64,000 nt of DNA, from NCBI RefSeq assembly GCF_947495925.1, contig NZ_CANMAU010000001.1, positions 62,001 to 126,000 on the forward strand. The letters run 5' to 3'. Positions 55,739 to 64,000 of the stretch are shown here, piece by piece (position 1 is the stretch's first letter; each line of letters starts with the position of its first letter). The position numbers and the translations under genes were made by a program. The notes beneath the pieces are model-generated. The model ran no database searches and was not told the DNA's origin. It saw nothing but the letters and a program-made list of their open reading frames with translations. The DNA comes from an uncultured Algibacter sp. (GTDB taxonomy: Bacteria; Bacteroidota; Bacteroidia; Flavobacteriales; Flavobacteriaceae).

Positions 55739-56221
55739 CTATAATTCTGATTTATCGAATATGAAAGGGAGTAAGTTTGAAAGTGAGTTAGACTTAGCAA
55801 CATTTCCAATTTCACCCATAAAAAAAATCTCAATAGGTGATTCCTGTTTAAGTTCGTATTCAGAAATAGCTTGCCTACAAGCTCCACAGGGAGGTATAGG
55901 TTTGTCTGTTTGTTTATTTAAAGATGCCGCCGATATAGCGATTTGAAGAATTTTAGCATTTGGATATTGAGAACCAGCATAAAAAACTGCTGTTCTTTCA
56001 GCACATAAACCTGATGGGTATGATGCATTTTCTTGATTATTTCCGATAACGATCTCATTATTGTCTAACAACAAGGCAGCACCTACTTGAAATTTGGAAT
56101 ATGGTGCATAGGCTTTTTTTCTTGCTTCTACAGCATGCTCCATTAAATTAATAGTAGCTTTGGGAAGCGTATCTAAAGACTCGTAAATATAAAGTACCGT
56201 TTCCTTCTTAATTTCTTTCAT
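55739..56221 (-). CDS. cdd: Cytidine deaminase
   Basis: 160 residues. Zinc ligands Cys73 (GLCAERTA, with the catalytic Glu75), Cys112 and Cys115 (PPCGACRQ) are present. It deaminates cytidine and deoxycytidine to uridine forms in pyrimidine salvage. It lies between the porV terminator and pdhA. Confidence 0.92.
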   Translation of the reverse strand: MKEIKKETVLYIYESLDTLPKATINLMEHAVEARKKAYAPYSKFQVGAALLLDNNEIVIGNNQENASYPSGLCAERTAVFYAGSQYPNAKILQIAISAASLNKQTDKPIPPCGACRQAISEYELKQESPIEIFFMGEIGNVAKSNSLSNLLPFIFDKSEL

Positions 56222-56261
56222 AACTACCGATCTTGTAAAGTTAAAAAAACGATTAGAAACA

Positions 56262-56289
56262 AAAAACTATTGCGAATGCAATAGTTTTT
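56262..56289 (-). terminator. Intrinsic terminator after porV
   Basis: AAAAACTATTGC (56262-56273) and GCAATAGTTTTT (56278-56289) pair over 12 bases with a GAAT loop; the palindrome carries T runs on both strands. On the reverse strand it stops porU-porV transcription before cdd. Confidence 0.75.
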
Positions 56290-56313
56290 AATATTATTCT
56301 GCATCAATAAGGA

Positions 56314-57564
56314 CTAGTACTCAACATATTCGCCAGCACCAATATTAAACGTTAATGAAAAACGCAAGGTTCCTTCTAAAGGACTCTGTACTTTTGACGT
56401 TGAAAATAAATAGGATAAATCTATATTTACAACATTAGCCTTAAAACCTGCTCCTAAAGCAAGAAATTTTCTTGCCCCCTTTTCTTCAGCCTCATTAAAA
56501 TATCCAGCTCTAAAAGCAAACGAATCTTGATACATATATTCAGCTCCTAACGCCCATGTAACTTCTTTCATCTCTTCTTCAAAACCACCAGGAGCATCGC
56601 CAAAAGACTGAAACATTCCAGATAAGAAACTTACATCATTCGACTTACCTTTGTATATAATTCCATTCTCTGCAGAGATAGCCTCTCCTAATTCATCAAC
56701 CTCTGGATCATACATTCCGCTGCCATTATTATCTGTATACTCATATAATGTTCCTAAAATCGGAGGCGTAGGCACTAATAGTTTAGTAAACTCAGCAGTT
56801 ACAGCCAATTTATTATAATCATCAAATATAAAATCGAAACCACCACCTAAACGCAAGTTCGTAGGTTGAAAATTCTCTACGCCACCTTCATCATACTTAA
56901 ATTTTGGTCCAATATTTTGAATAGCAAATCCACCTCTCCATCGTCCGTTAAAATCTGCATAGGCTTCTTCTTCACTTTGATAATATCCTGAAATATCAAC
57001 CCCAAAAGTACTTGCGGCCGCGGCGTCAACATCTCCAACATTAAGCTTTAAATCTGACCTTAAATAACGCATACCAACTGACATAGCAAACTGATCACTT
57101 AAACGCAACGCATAAGAGAGGTCCAGAGCAAACTCATTTGGCCTTTGAACAAGGGGAGTCGCATTTTCGTCTGGAACAAACTCAATATCTCCTAAAGAAA
57201 AATATCTTAAACTTCCCGCAAATGCACTTTTCTCATCTATTCTATTAAAATAAGTTAAGCCACCTAAAAATATATCATTAACCAACTTACTTAAATAAGG
57301 TGTATAGGTAACTCCAACCCCCGACTTGGTTTCAGAAAACACATATTTTGATGAATTCCATTGTTGAGAAAACGCATCTACCGAAGTTGCAACTCCCATA
57401 TCTCCCATACCAGCCGCACGAGCATCAGAAGCAATTAATAAAAACGGCACTCCCGTAGTGATAACTCTTGAATCATTCGGGTTTGGTATTATGGTTGTTG
57501 GGTTTTGAGCTTCAATCTTTATTATAACAGCAAAAGCTAAAAGTAGCAGTATTCGATTCTTCAT
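56314..57564 (-). CDS. porV: Type IX secretion outer membrane protein PorV
   Basis: 416 residues with a signal peptide (ending IEAQ). It begins the mature part with PNPNDSRVITTGVPFLLIASDARAAGMGDMGVAT, which is the PorV signature, and then has repeated beta-strand pairs of an outer membrane barrel of the FadL type. PorV carries cargo proteins from the translocon to PorU. The end GAGEYVEY gives the barrel's final aromatic residue. It follows porU after 35 bases but has its own well-formed promoter-like site in porU's tail. Confidence 0.95.
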   Translation of the reverse strand: MKNRILLLLAFAVIIKIEAQNPTTIIPNPNDSRVITTGVPFLLIASDARAAGMGDMGVATSVDAFSQQWNSSKYVFSETKSGVGVTYTPYLSKLVNDIFLGGLTYFNRIDEKSAFAGSLRYFSLGDIEFVPDENATPLVQRPNEFALDLSYALRLSDQFAMSVGMRYLRSDLKLNVGDVDAAAASTFGVDISGYYQSEEEAYADFNGRWRGGFAIQNIGPKFKYDEGGVENFQPTNLRLGGGFDFIFDDYNKLAVTAEFTKLLVPTPPILGTLYEYTDNNGSGMYDPEVDELGEAISAENGIIYKGKSNDVSFLSGMFQSFGDAPGGFEEEMKEVTWALGAEYMYQDSFAFRAGYFNEAEEKGARKFLALGAGFKANVVNIDLSYLFSTSKVQSPLEGTLRFSLTFNIGAGEYVEY

Positions 57565-57583
57565 GAATTAGTTTTTAATTTAG

Positions 57584-57613
57584 CAAATATAATTTTTTAT
57601 TACAGTATTACAA
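57584..57613 (-). promoter_or_regulatory. Candidate promoter of porV inside the porU tail
   Basis: Reverse-strand TTG (57613-57611), a 19-base spacer, and TATATTTG (57591-57584), an exact TAnnTTTG, 19 bases before the porV ATG. This is the best match to the Bacteroidota primary sigma consensus in the window. It overlaps the last codons of porU. Confidence 0.55.
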
Positions 57614-60600
57614 GTTTCTCTATCTTTTCAACAGTTTTATTTAAGGCACTAGAATGAACTTTAAGTTTATATATATAAACGCCTTTCCCAATTTTTTCAC
57701 CAAAATCATCTCTCCCATCCCATATAATATCTCTTGAAAGCGAGCTGGTCGATTTAATACCTCCAATGGTTTGTCCATTCAAAGTTCTAACCAATTTACC
57801 TGAAACAGTAAATATTTGTATAGAAACGTCCAAAGGAATTGAACTATTGTGATTAAACCAAAATTCTGTATAATTAACAAACGGATTTGGATAATTAAGA
57901 ACGTTATTAATCACTAAATCTTGATTTTCATTAAATACTACAAACTGGATCTCTGAGGTAGAAGAATTATTATATACATCCCAAGCTTTTAAGGTTAAAG
58001 TGTGCAAGCCAGCTTCTAGATCCCGCAATGGAAAACTAATAGTTCCTTTTGAATAATCATCAATTTCCGTTTCGTAATAGTCATTTAAAATAATTGGATT
58101 TTTCTCATCACCATCAATAATAGCAACAATATCATGTCCTACCCCACTTGCTGTATTTATACCATTAATATCTTCAAGCTTAGCTAATAATGTTGGAGAT
58201 TCATTGGTAATACCTCCTGAAACAAAATTTTCATCGTTCATATATATAGTTACCACTGGACCAATATTATCTTCCTCTGCATTCTCATTAATTCCACCTA
58301 TTCTAATTGTGTTTACAACCGCTCCTGATTTATCTTGAGATAATTCTTCATTTTTAGAATAAAAACTCACCTTTCCAAAACCCACTGGAATTCCTATATC
58401 CTTTGGAACAACAAAATCAAATTCAAATTGTCCATTCTCTACTGAAGCCTGCCCCCTAAATATAATTTCTCCTAATGTATTAAAATCCATTAAAACGAGC
58501 TCACCATTTAATCGTGTACCATCATTAGCCAAAGTACTTCTCTCTATATATTTATCGTAAATGGTAGTTGAAAGCGTTCCATTGTAATTTGGCAGTAAAT
58601 TACCTGAAGCATCTGTTACTTCTCCGGCTAGCTTTACATAACTCAATGCTTTCAAAGTATCAGTAGCCTGGGTAATTGGAGTGTCATTAATTTTGGTTAG
58701 CTTAATATTGGGTTGAGAAAAGGCTAATTTCATAGCCGGATCTCCAATAAAAAATATTAAACGCCTTTGGGCTGAATTTGCGACCATAGGATCTGACTTT
58801 GCTAACCTAAGAGCCTCGGCCATAGTCGGATACTCGTTACTCACTATATCATTGTCATTATTATAAGAAAACAAATACTGCCCCAAAACTCTATTAAAAG
58901 ACACTGCAAAACTCACAAATATTTGACGTGTAGTAGTTATTAAACCAATAGCTCCTGTTTGTTTATTCCAATAAGTAAACTCGCCCGCTGTTGGTCTAAA
59001 AGGATTATCAAATCTTGTAAACTCACAGGTTACGGTTACAAAGCAATTAAGTTTACATACATTTCTAAAATCATTAATATCTGGCTTTAATAAAATACGT
59101 TCTTCTGCTAGACCGTCTTCGCCTCCATGACCAAAATAGTTCAATACTAAAGCACCTTTATCTACAGCATTAGATATTTCTGTATTAACTGCAGGATATC
59201 TATCTCCTCCAGCAGATGATTGCTGTTCAAAAGAATCTGAATGAATTTTTATTACATTAATAAAAGGTTTTTTATCATTAACCAAATTACCCACTTCATC
59301 CGTTGTACCCTGCAATATACCTTCCCAATCTTTATCTACATCATCAGATACAACAACAAAATTGTTCCGCCAACTTCCAAAAGCTTCTTTTATATAATAG
59401 GATTCGATCTTATCAACCATTTCTTTGGCGCGCTGTGGCGTATCAGCTAAAATTCTACCGACAGCTATATCCAATTTATCTGCAGATACCATGGTACCTT
59501 CATTAAAATCCATCATACCATAAAAGTCATCAGAAACATACGAAGTCGCTAAACTAAAACTGTTATAAGAATACCAAGATGGAACAATATTAGTATTGTT
59601 TGGAATTCTATCTTTATAATCATAAGAACCATCTCCGAATAAGCACAAATATTTCAATCTCTTCTCAGGAGTACTTGCATTATCATAAACATATTTTACC
59701 ATATTACGAATAGCTCCGACATCCTGGTTACCTGAACTAAATTCATTATATATTTCGTTTAACCCCAAAACTTTAACATTTAAACCGTATTGAGTTCTAT
59801 TAATATTGGCCAATCGACCTGCTTGATTAAGCATATTGTTAGGTACTACTATAATGTAATCTACATCTTGAAAATTTCCTTCCGAATTTTTAAAAATACT
59901 CCCTTTTATATTTTGGTTACTTAATGAGGTATTGGAATCTGAACTTGGATTAAAAAAATCGGAAGACGACAAAGCCACATAATGTTTTAAAACTCCTAAG
60001 GTCGATTTAAAACTAAAACTAGCATTCCCATCAGTATTCTGAATATTTGAAACATTATATAAATCGGTAACATCCCAAACTTCTGATAATTGAGAAGCGT
60101 TACTAATAGTATACTCACCAATTCCACTAGATGAAATAACATCGTTTTTTTTAAATTGAAATTGCTTGTTGTCAAAATTAAGAGCTCTTGTTGCCTCTAC
60201 CGACACAAAATCTAAATATCCTATCGTACTTGGATTACCTTGATTATTAAAATCAAGTTGAACACTAACTTTTGATGAGTTAACACTAATATCGCCATTA
60301 AACTGAGCTCCACTTCCAAAAGTTGGAGAAGATACTCCTGCCAAGTTAAATGTTGTAATATTAGCTCCATTTACATTCACTCCCATAGTACTAGATGAAG
60401 TGGAAGCCGCAGCGACAACAACATTTAAACGTACAGGCTCTGATGTGACTAAGTCAGGAAAATCAAAAACAAACTCCTTTTTATTATCAATATCAAATTT
60501 ATCTCCAAACCAACGCCTACCTAAAGACACTAAATTATAGGTGTCAATTTCATGGTACTGATAATCATCAAAAGAATCAATAACAACATCGGCAATCCCA

Positions 60601-61484
60601 TTAGGTTCTGAGAATGGTTGAATACGTTTTCCATTACCAGAGCTTATGTTTATGTAATAATATGTTTTGTCGGTATAACAATTAATATGCGTTCTACTAT
60701 CTTCACTATAACCTTTAGGACCACGAGCATAAAACAATATGTAATCTTCATTATTAAAAACACCATCTTCTTCTCCTACAAACTTTATGGCGTTTTCTGG
60801 AACATCATAAGGGTACGGAACCGAATTAGCGTAAGGAATCATGCTTCCTCCATGACCATACAATTTTATATTTCTCGGATTTACACTGTTAACATTAACA
60901 CCTAATTTCTGTAAAAAATCTTTAGATAATTTAAACACGCCTGTAGTATCAACATAAAACCGATACCACTCTCCATCATTTAAAACCGAATTAGAAATAA
61001 CTTTTGAGGTAGCATAACCTTTACCTGTCCTAGATGCTTTTTTAAAATTTACGCCTCGCTTATAATTAATTTGAAATCCCGTTACTTTTTTATAGCTCTC
61101 AATACCCGTTCTTATAATAGGCACCAATTGAAAGTGCACATATTTCTTATCTCTAGCACTAACATTTACAAGACTATATTTTAATTCATTAGGAATACTT
61201 GAAATATTCAAATCCTTTAAATCTATTTCAGAAATAGGCTCATAAATTACATTTGTTAATGAAATAGATGTCTCTATAACTTCCCCTTCTCCTTGCCATT
61301 GATCAACAAAAAGCAGTTCATCATCATTATAAGTAAAATGTTCTTTATCGAAAGATGGCACTTCAATTGAAAAGTCGGCACCAAAAAGTTTTTGCGTACC
61401 CTCCCAATTAATAGTATACTTTTTTTGTTGCGCAAATAAGTTTACTGAAGTTATCAGTAATAAAAACAAAATTTCCTTTTTCAT
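57600..61484 (-). CDS. porU: Type IX secretion sortase PorU
   Basis: 1294 residues with a signal peptide. The central C25 (gingipain-like) protease domain has the catalytic His786 (NYFGHGGEDG) and Cys820 (TVTCEFTRFDNP), 34 residues apart. It removes the C-terminal sorting tail of secreted proteins at the surface and can join them to a lipid anchor. The end has an FlgD/sorting-like beta domain (NYPNPFVNYTEFWFNH ... GKGVYIYKLKV). It is divergent from gldJ and upstream of porV, as in Flavobacterium. Confidence 0.95.
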   Translation of the reverse strand: MKKEILFLLLITSVNLFAQQKKYTINWEGTQKLFGADFSIEVPSFDKEHFTYNDDELLFVDQWQGEGEVIETSISLTNVIYEPISEIDLKDLNISSIPNELKYSLVNVSARDKKYVHFQLVPIIRTGIESYKKVTGFQINYKRGVNFKKASRTGKGYATSKVISNSVLNDGEWYRFYVDTTGVFKLSKDFLQKLGVNVNSVNPRNIKLYGHGGSMIPYANSVPYPYDVPENAIKFVGEEDGVFNNEDYILFYARGPKGYSEDSRTHINCYTDKTYYYINISSGNGKRIQPFSEPNGIADVVIDSFDDYQYHEIDTYNLVSLGRRWFGDKFDIDNKKEFVFDFPDLVTSEPVRLNVVVAAASTSSSTMGVNVNGANITTFNLAGVSSPTFGSGAQFNGDISVNSSKVSVQLDFNNQGNPSTIGYLDFVSVEATRALNFDNKQFQFKKNDVISSSGIGEYTISNASQLSEVWDVTDLYNVSNIQNTDGNASFSFKSTLGVLKHYVALSSSDFFNPSSDSNTSLSNQNIKGSIFKNSEGNFQDVDYIIVVPNNMLNQAGRLANINRTQYGLNVKVLGLNEIYNEFSSGNQDVGAIRNMVKYVYDNASTPEKRLKYLCLFGDGSYDYKDRIPNNTNIVPSWYSYNSFSLATSYVSDDFYGMMDFNEGTMVSADKLDIAVGRILADTPQRAKEMVDKIESYYIKEAFGSWRNNFVVVSDDVDKDWEGILQGTTDEVGNLVNDKKPFINVIKIHSDSFEQQSSAGGDRYPAVNTEISNAVDKGALVLNYFGHGGEDGLAEERILLKPDINDFRNVCKLNCFVTVTCEFTRFDNPFRPTAGEFTYWNKQTGAIGLITTTRQIFVSFAVSFNRVLGQYLFSYNNDNDIVSNEYPTMAEALRLAKSDPMVANSAQRRLIFFIGDPAMKLAFSQPNIKLTKINDTPITQATDTLKALSYVKLAGEVTDASGNLLPNYNGTLSTTIYDKYIERSTLANDGTRLNGELVLMDFNTLGEIIFRGQASVENGQFEFDFVVPKDIGIPVGFGKVSFYSKNEELSQDKSGAVVNTIRIGGINENAEEDNIGPVVTIYMNDENFVSGGITNESPTLLAKLEDINGINTASGVGHDIVAIIDGDEKNPIILNDYYETEIDDYSKGTISFPLRDLEAGLHTLTLKAWDVYNNSSTSEIQFVVFNENQDLVINNVLNYPNPFVNYTEFWFNHNSSIPLDVSIQIFTVSGKLVRTLNGQTIGGIKSTSSLSRDIIWDGRDDFGEKIGKGVYIYKLKVHSSALNKTVEKIEKLVIL

Positions 61485-61547
61485 TGCTAGAATAACGATA
61501 TTAGCGACTTGTTATTATTTAAAAAACAACAATTTTAAAAACTAGGT

Positions 61548-61555
61548 CAAAAATA
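61548..61555 (-). promoter_or_regulatory. Candidate -7 box of porU
   Basis: Reverse-strand TATTTTTG, exact TAnnTTTG, 63 bases before the porU ATG. No -33 TTG at a good distance. Confidence 0.3.
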
Positions 61556-61571
61556 CAATAATAAAATAGTT

Positions 61572-61733
61572 ATGCCTACGTTTATTACATATCAAAACAA
61601 CGTTGAATTGGACAAAAACATCGTTGTAATAACCCAAAAACAGGATGAAATACACTTTTTTTGGTTAAAATGTAAAAAACAGCTTGCCTTATTCGGTTTA
61701 ATTCTTATATTGCAGCACCAAAAATATTATTAG
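61572..61733 (+). CDS. Possible 53-residue small protein before gldJ
   Basis: ATG at 61572 to TAG at 61733 encodes 53 residues with a polar first half and a hydrophobic KKQLALFGLILIL part near the end. It ends 13 bases before the gldJ ATG. It overlaps a promoter-like site of gldJ, and nothing in it matches a known family, so it may be a chance frame. Confidence 0.18.
   Translation: MPTFITYQNNVELDKNIVVITQKQDEIHFFWLKCKKQLALFGLILILQHQKYY
61684..61712 (+). promoter_or_regulatory. Candidate promoter of gldJ
   Basis: TTG at 61684-61686, 19-base spacer, TATATTG at 61706-61712 (one T short of TAnnTTTG). 34 bases before the gldJ ATG. Confidence 0.4.
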
Positions 61734-61746
61734 CTTACTTAAAATT

Positions 61747-63417
61747 ATGGATATGAAAAAAGTAATATCAATAAAAGTTCTATTGATTTTAGCGCTAGCA
61801 GTAGTTTCTACTAGCTGTAAAAAATCCTCAAGTTCAAAAAACAGCTCCAGAGCTACAGGATGGGAAATCAATTCTAGAGATGGTGGTTTTCAATACAACA
61901 CCGACTTTAAAGAACAAGAAACCGCACCCGGTTTAGTTTTTGTTGAAGGAGGAACGTTTACAAAAGGACGTGTGCAGGACGATGTTATGCATGATTGGAA
62001 TAATAGCCCCAACCAACAGCACGTTCAATCATTCTACATGGATGAGTCTGAGGTAACAAACTTAATGTATGTTGAATATCTTGACTACATGAAGAAACTT
62101 TACCCACCAGATGATGACCTATATAAAGAAATTTATAAAGGAATTTTACCTGACACTCTTGTTTGGAGAAATCGTCTTGGTTTTAATGAAGTTATGACCG
62201 ACAACTATTTAAGACATCCAGCATACGCTGAATATCCAGTAGTTGGAGTAAGTTGGATTCAAGCTGTTGAATATGCCAATTGGCGTACAGATCGTGTTAA
62301 TGAATTGAATTTACAGAGAAATGGATATCGAGATATTAATGTCTCTGAGATGGATCCTGAAAATTACTTCAACACAAGTAGATACCAAGTAGACCCAAGT
62401 GCATATGACACAGGAGATACTGATGGTAGAAGAAACAGAAATGTTAAAGTTGATGAAGATGGTAATGAAACTGGCGTTTATGCTTCTATGGAAACGGGAG
62501 TAATTGGACCAAAATACCGACTACCAACTGAAACAGAATGGGAATATGCTGCTTTAGGTCTGAGTGAATTAAGAAGTTACAATCTATATCGTGGACGTAA
62601 AAAATATCCATGGGACGGACAATATACACGTTCTGACAAACGTAAAATTAAAGGTGACCAATTAGCCAACTTTAAACAAGGTAAAGGTGATTATGGTGGT
62701 ATAGCTGGATGGTCTGATGATGGAGCCGATATTACAAACGCTGTAAAGTCATACGAACCAAACGACTATGGATTATATGATATGGCAGGAAATGTTGCTG
62801 AATGGGTAGCAGATGTTTACAGACCAATTATTGATGATGAATTTAATGATTTCAATTATTACCGTGGAAATGTATACACTAAAAACGCTATTAATGAAGA
62901 TGGCACTGTAAAAGTTGTTACTTCTGATGATATTGTTTACGATACTTTGTCTAATGGTAAAGTTATTGCCAGAAATTTACCTGGTGAAATTGCTGAAATT
63001 CCTATTGATGAAAACGAAACATACTTAAGAACTAATTTCGATAAAAGTAACGCTGTTAACTTTAGAGATGGAGATAAACGTTCTTCTAGATACTTTGAGA
63101 GCTTTAACGATGATGAAACAGTAGACGGCTCTGATTCAGACACTAGAAAAATGTATAACTCTCCGAAGCATTCTATTTCAAGAGATTCTTTAGGAAATAT
63201 CGTAAGAGAATACGATAAACGAAATAATAGAACGTCTTTAATAAATGATGAAGTTAGAGTATACAAAGGAGGGTCATGGAAAGACAGAGAATACTGGTTA
63301 GATCCTGCTCAAAGACGTTATTTCCCTCAAGATATGGCAACCGACTATATTGGTTTTAGATGTGCCATGTCTAGAGTTGGCTCAAAAAGCAAGACTAAAA
63401 ACAAAAGCAAAAACTAA
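61747..63417 (+). CDS. gldJ: Gliding motility lipoprotein GldJ
   Basis: 556 residues; the ATG two codons later (61753) is equally possible. The lipobox is VSTSC with Cys near residue 24. Most of the protein is a formylglycine-generating-enzyme-like (SUMF1) domain: GLVFVEGGTFTKGR, YMDESEVTNLMYVEYL, YRLPTETEWEYAA, YDMAGNVAEWVADVY and VYKGGSWKDREYW. It keeps gliding proteins stable and is needed for gliding and type IX secretion; it is not expected to make formylglycine. It is followed by a strong terminator and then murF. Confidence 0.95.
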   Translation: MDMKKVISIKVLLILALAVVSTSCKKSSSSKNSSRATGWEINSRDGGFQYNTDFKEQETAPGLVFVEGGTFTKGRVQDDVMHDWNNSPNQQHVQSFYMDESEVTNLMYVEYLDYMKKLYPPDDDLYKEIYKGILPDTLVWRNRLGFNEVMTDNYLRHPAYAEYPVVGVSWIQAVEYANWRTDRVNELNLQRNGYRDINVSEMDPENYFNTSRYQVDPSAYDTGDTDGRRNRNVKVDEDGNETGVYASMETGVIGPKYRLPTETEWEYAALGLSELRSYNLYRGRKKYPWDGQYTRSDKRKIKGDQLANFKQGKGDYGGIAGWSDDGADITNAVKSYEPNDYGLYDMAGNVAEWVADVYRPIIDDEFNDFNYYRGNVYTKNAINEDGTVKVVTSDDIVYDTLSNGKVIARNLPGEIAEIPIDENETYLRTNFDKSNAVNFRDGDKRSSRYFESFNDDETVDGSDSDTRKMYNSPKHSISRDSLGNIVREYDKRNNRTSLINDEVRVYKGGSWKDREYWLDPAQRRYFPQDMATDYIGFRCAMSRVGSKSKTKNKSKN

Positions 63418-63436
63418 TAGCTTTTAATAGATATGT

Positions 63437-63468
63437 AAAAAAGTCCTAACTGAGTTAGGACTTTTTTT
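63437..63468 (+). terminator. Strong terminator after gldJ
   Basis: AAAAAAGTCCTAAC (63437-63450) pairs perfectly with GTTAGGACTTTTTT (63454-63467) around a TGA loop, ending in seven T. It starts 20 bases after the gldJ stop and works on both strands by symmetry. Confidence 0.85.
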
Positions 63469-63494
63469 ATACTTTTATTTAAAAATAATTTCCA

Positions 63495-64000
63495 TTGAAA
63501 ATAGATCAGATACACCATCTTTTTTTATCCTGTAATTCCGTATGTACAGACACAAGAGCTATTAAAGAAAATGATATGTTTTTCGCCCTAAAAGGCGACA
63601 ATTTTAACGGTAATTCATTTACTGAAAAAGCATTAGAATCAGGGGCAAAATATGCAATCATTGATGAAGCAAATTTTAAAATATCGGAAAGGACTATTTT
63701 AGTTAAAAACGTACTAAAAACATTGCAGGAACTTGCTGCATATCATAGATCATACTTAAATATTCCAATTATTGCGTTGACTGGTAGTAATGGAAAAACA
63801 ACCACTAAGGAACTCATCAATGCCGTATTATCGCAGAAGCATAAAACAACAGCTACTTTAGGAAATTTAAATAATCATATTGGGGTACCCCTTACTTTGT
63901 TATCAATGACGCCAACTACCGAAATAGGCATTGTTGAAATGGGGGCCAATCATCAAAAAGAAATAGAGTTTTTGTGTGATATTGCAAAGCCAGACTTTGG
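63495..64000 (+). CDS. murF: UDP-MurNAc-tripeptide D-Ala-D-Ala ligase MurF (partial)
   Basis: The frame opens at a TTG at 63495 (MKIDQIHHLFLSC) and runs off the window end. It shows the MurF N-terminal part (DTRAIKENDMFFALKGDNFNG) and the ATP loop GSNGKTTTKE, then LGNLNNHIGVPLTLL and IVEMGANHQKEI. It adds D-Ala-D-Ala to the cell wall precursor. TTG is the likely start because no ATG fits before DTRAI. The C-terminal part is outside. Confidence 0.92.
   Translation, partial: MKIDQIHHLFLSCNSVCTDTRAIKENDMFFALKGDNFNGNSFTEKALESGAKYAIIDEANFKISERTILVKNVLKTLQELAAYHRSYLNIPIIALTGSNGKTTTKELINAVLSQKHKTTATLGNLNNHIGVPLTLLSMTPTTEIGIVEMGANHQKEIEFLCDIAKPDF

Noticed and set aside
55675-55887. 70-codon reverse frame at the cdd end
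   Set aside because: It overlaps cdd in another frame and the rest is A/T-rich non-coding DNA.
1-64000. CRISPR arrays, tRNA or rRNA genes, insertion sequences, prophage or att sites
   Set aside because: No spaced repeats, cloverleaf sequence, transposase or integrase motif was found on either strand.

Overview
The window comes from a Bacteroidota chromosome, most likely a marine or environmental member of the Flavobacteriaceae. Supporting signs are the low GC content, the type IX secretion and gliding genes porU, porV and gldJ in their flavobacterial arrangement, three proteins with type IX C-terminal sorting tails, an Hpt-Adk fusion protein, and repeated promoter-like TAnnTTTG boxes upstream of genes in place of E. 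coli-style -10 boxes. No rRNA, tRNA, CRISPR array, insertion sequence or prophage was seen.

Layout. 1-8.3 kb: housekeeping genes (HAD hydrolase cut by the edge, polysaccharide deacetylase-like protein, radC, PaiB-like protein, MscS channel, mpl, TPR protein). 8.5-16.6 kb: a three-gene operon with a 2023-residue alpha-2-macroglobulin-like protein, a small lipoprotein and a type IX-secreted M64 metallopeptidase. 16.6-24.2 kb: SDR, DUF4136 lipoprotein, obgE, the hpt-adk fusion, purK-purE, a candidate small RNA antisense to the purE 3' region, and an M3 peptidase. 24.2-32.7 kb: aldo/keto reductase, ECF sigma and zinc anti-sigma pair, UbiA-like membrane protein, gcvP, and a ketosynthase III / methyltransferase-like / glycosyltransferase operon. 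32.7-38.2 kb: membrane-anchored nuclease plus PafA-type phosphatase, an MlaE/MlaF-type ABC pair, and an ADP/ATP carrier-like transporter.

38.3-48.2 kb is the most accessory-looking part. A GH88/GH105 plus BNR-propeller fusion lipoprotein is flanked by two paralogous SDRs, one of which carries a clear signal peptide. Then come an sprT-manC-DUF389-SDR operon, a broken lipoprotein gene and a type IX-secreted vanadium haloperoxidase. 48.3-51.1 kb holds a HAD phosphatase and a large type B-sorted propeller protein. 51.2-64 kb holds an SDR, an M28 peptidase, pdhC-pdhA, cdd, porV-porU, divergent gldJ and the start of murF.

How the parts connect. PorU and PorV (sortase and shuttle) act on proteins with type IX tails, and this window encodes three such clients: the M64 peptidase, the haloperoxidase and the type B protein. 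PafA and the nuclease would together release phosphate from nucleic acids. The most unusual observations are a SusC-like plug signature inside the alpha-2-macroglobulin where a bait region would lie, the candidate small RNA after purE, the exported SDR, and the homopolymer-frameshifted lipoprotein remnant. All family calls are from reading motifs; no database search was run.
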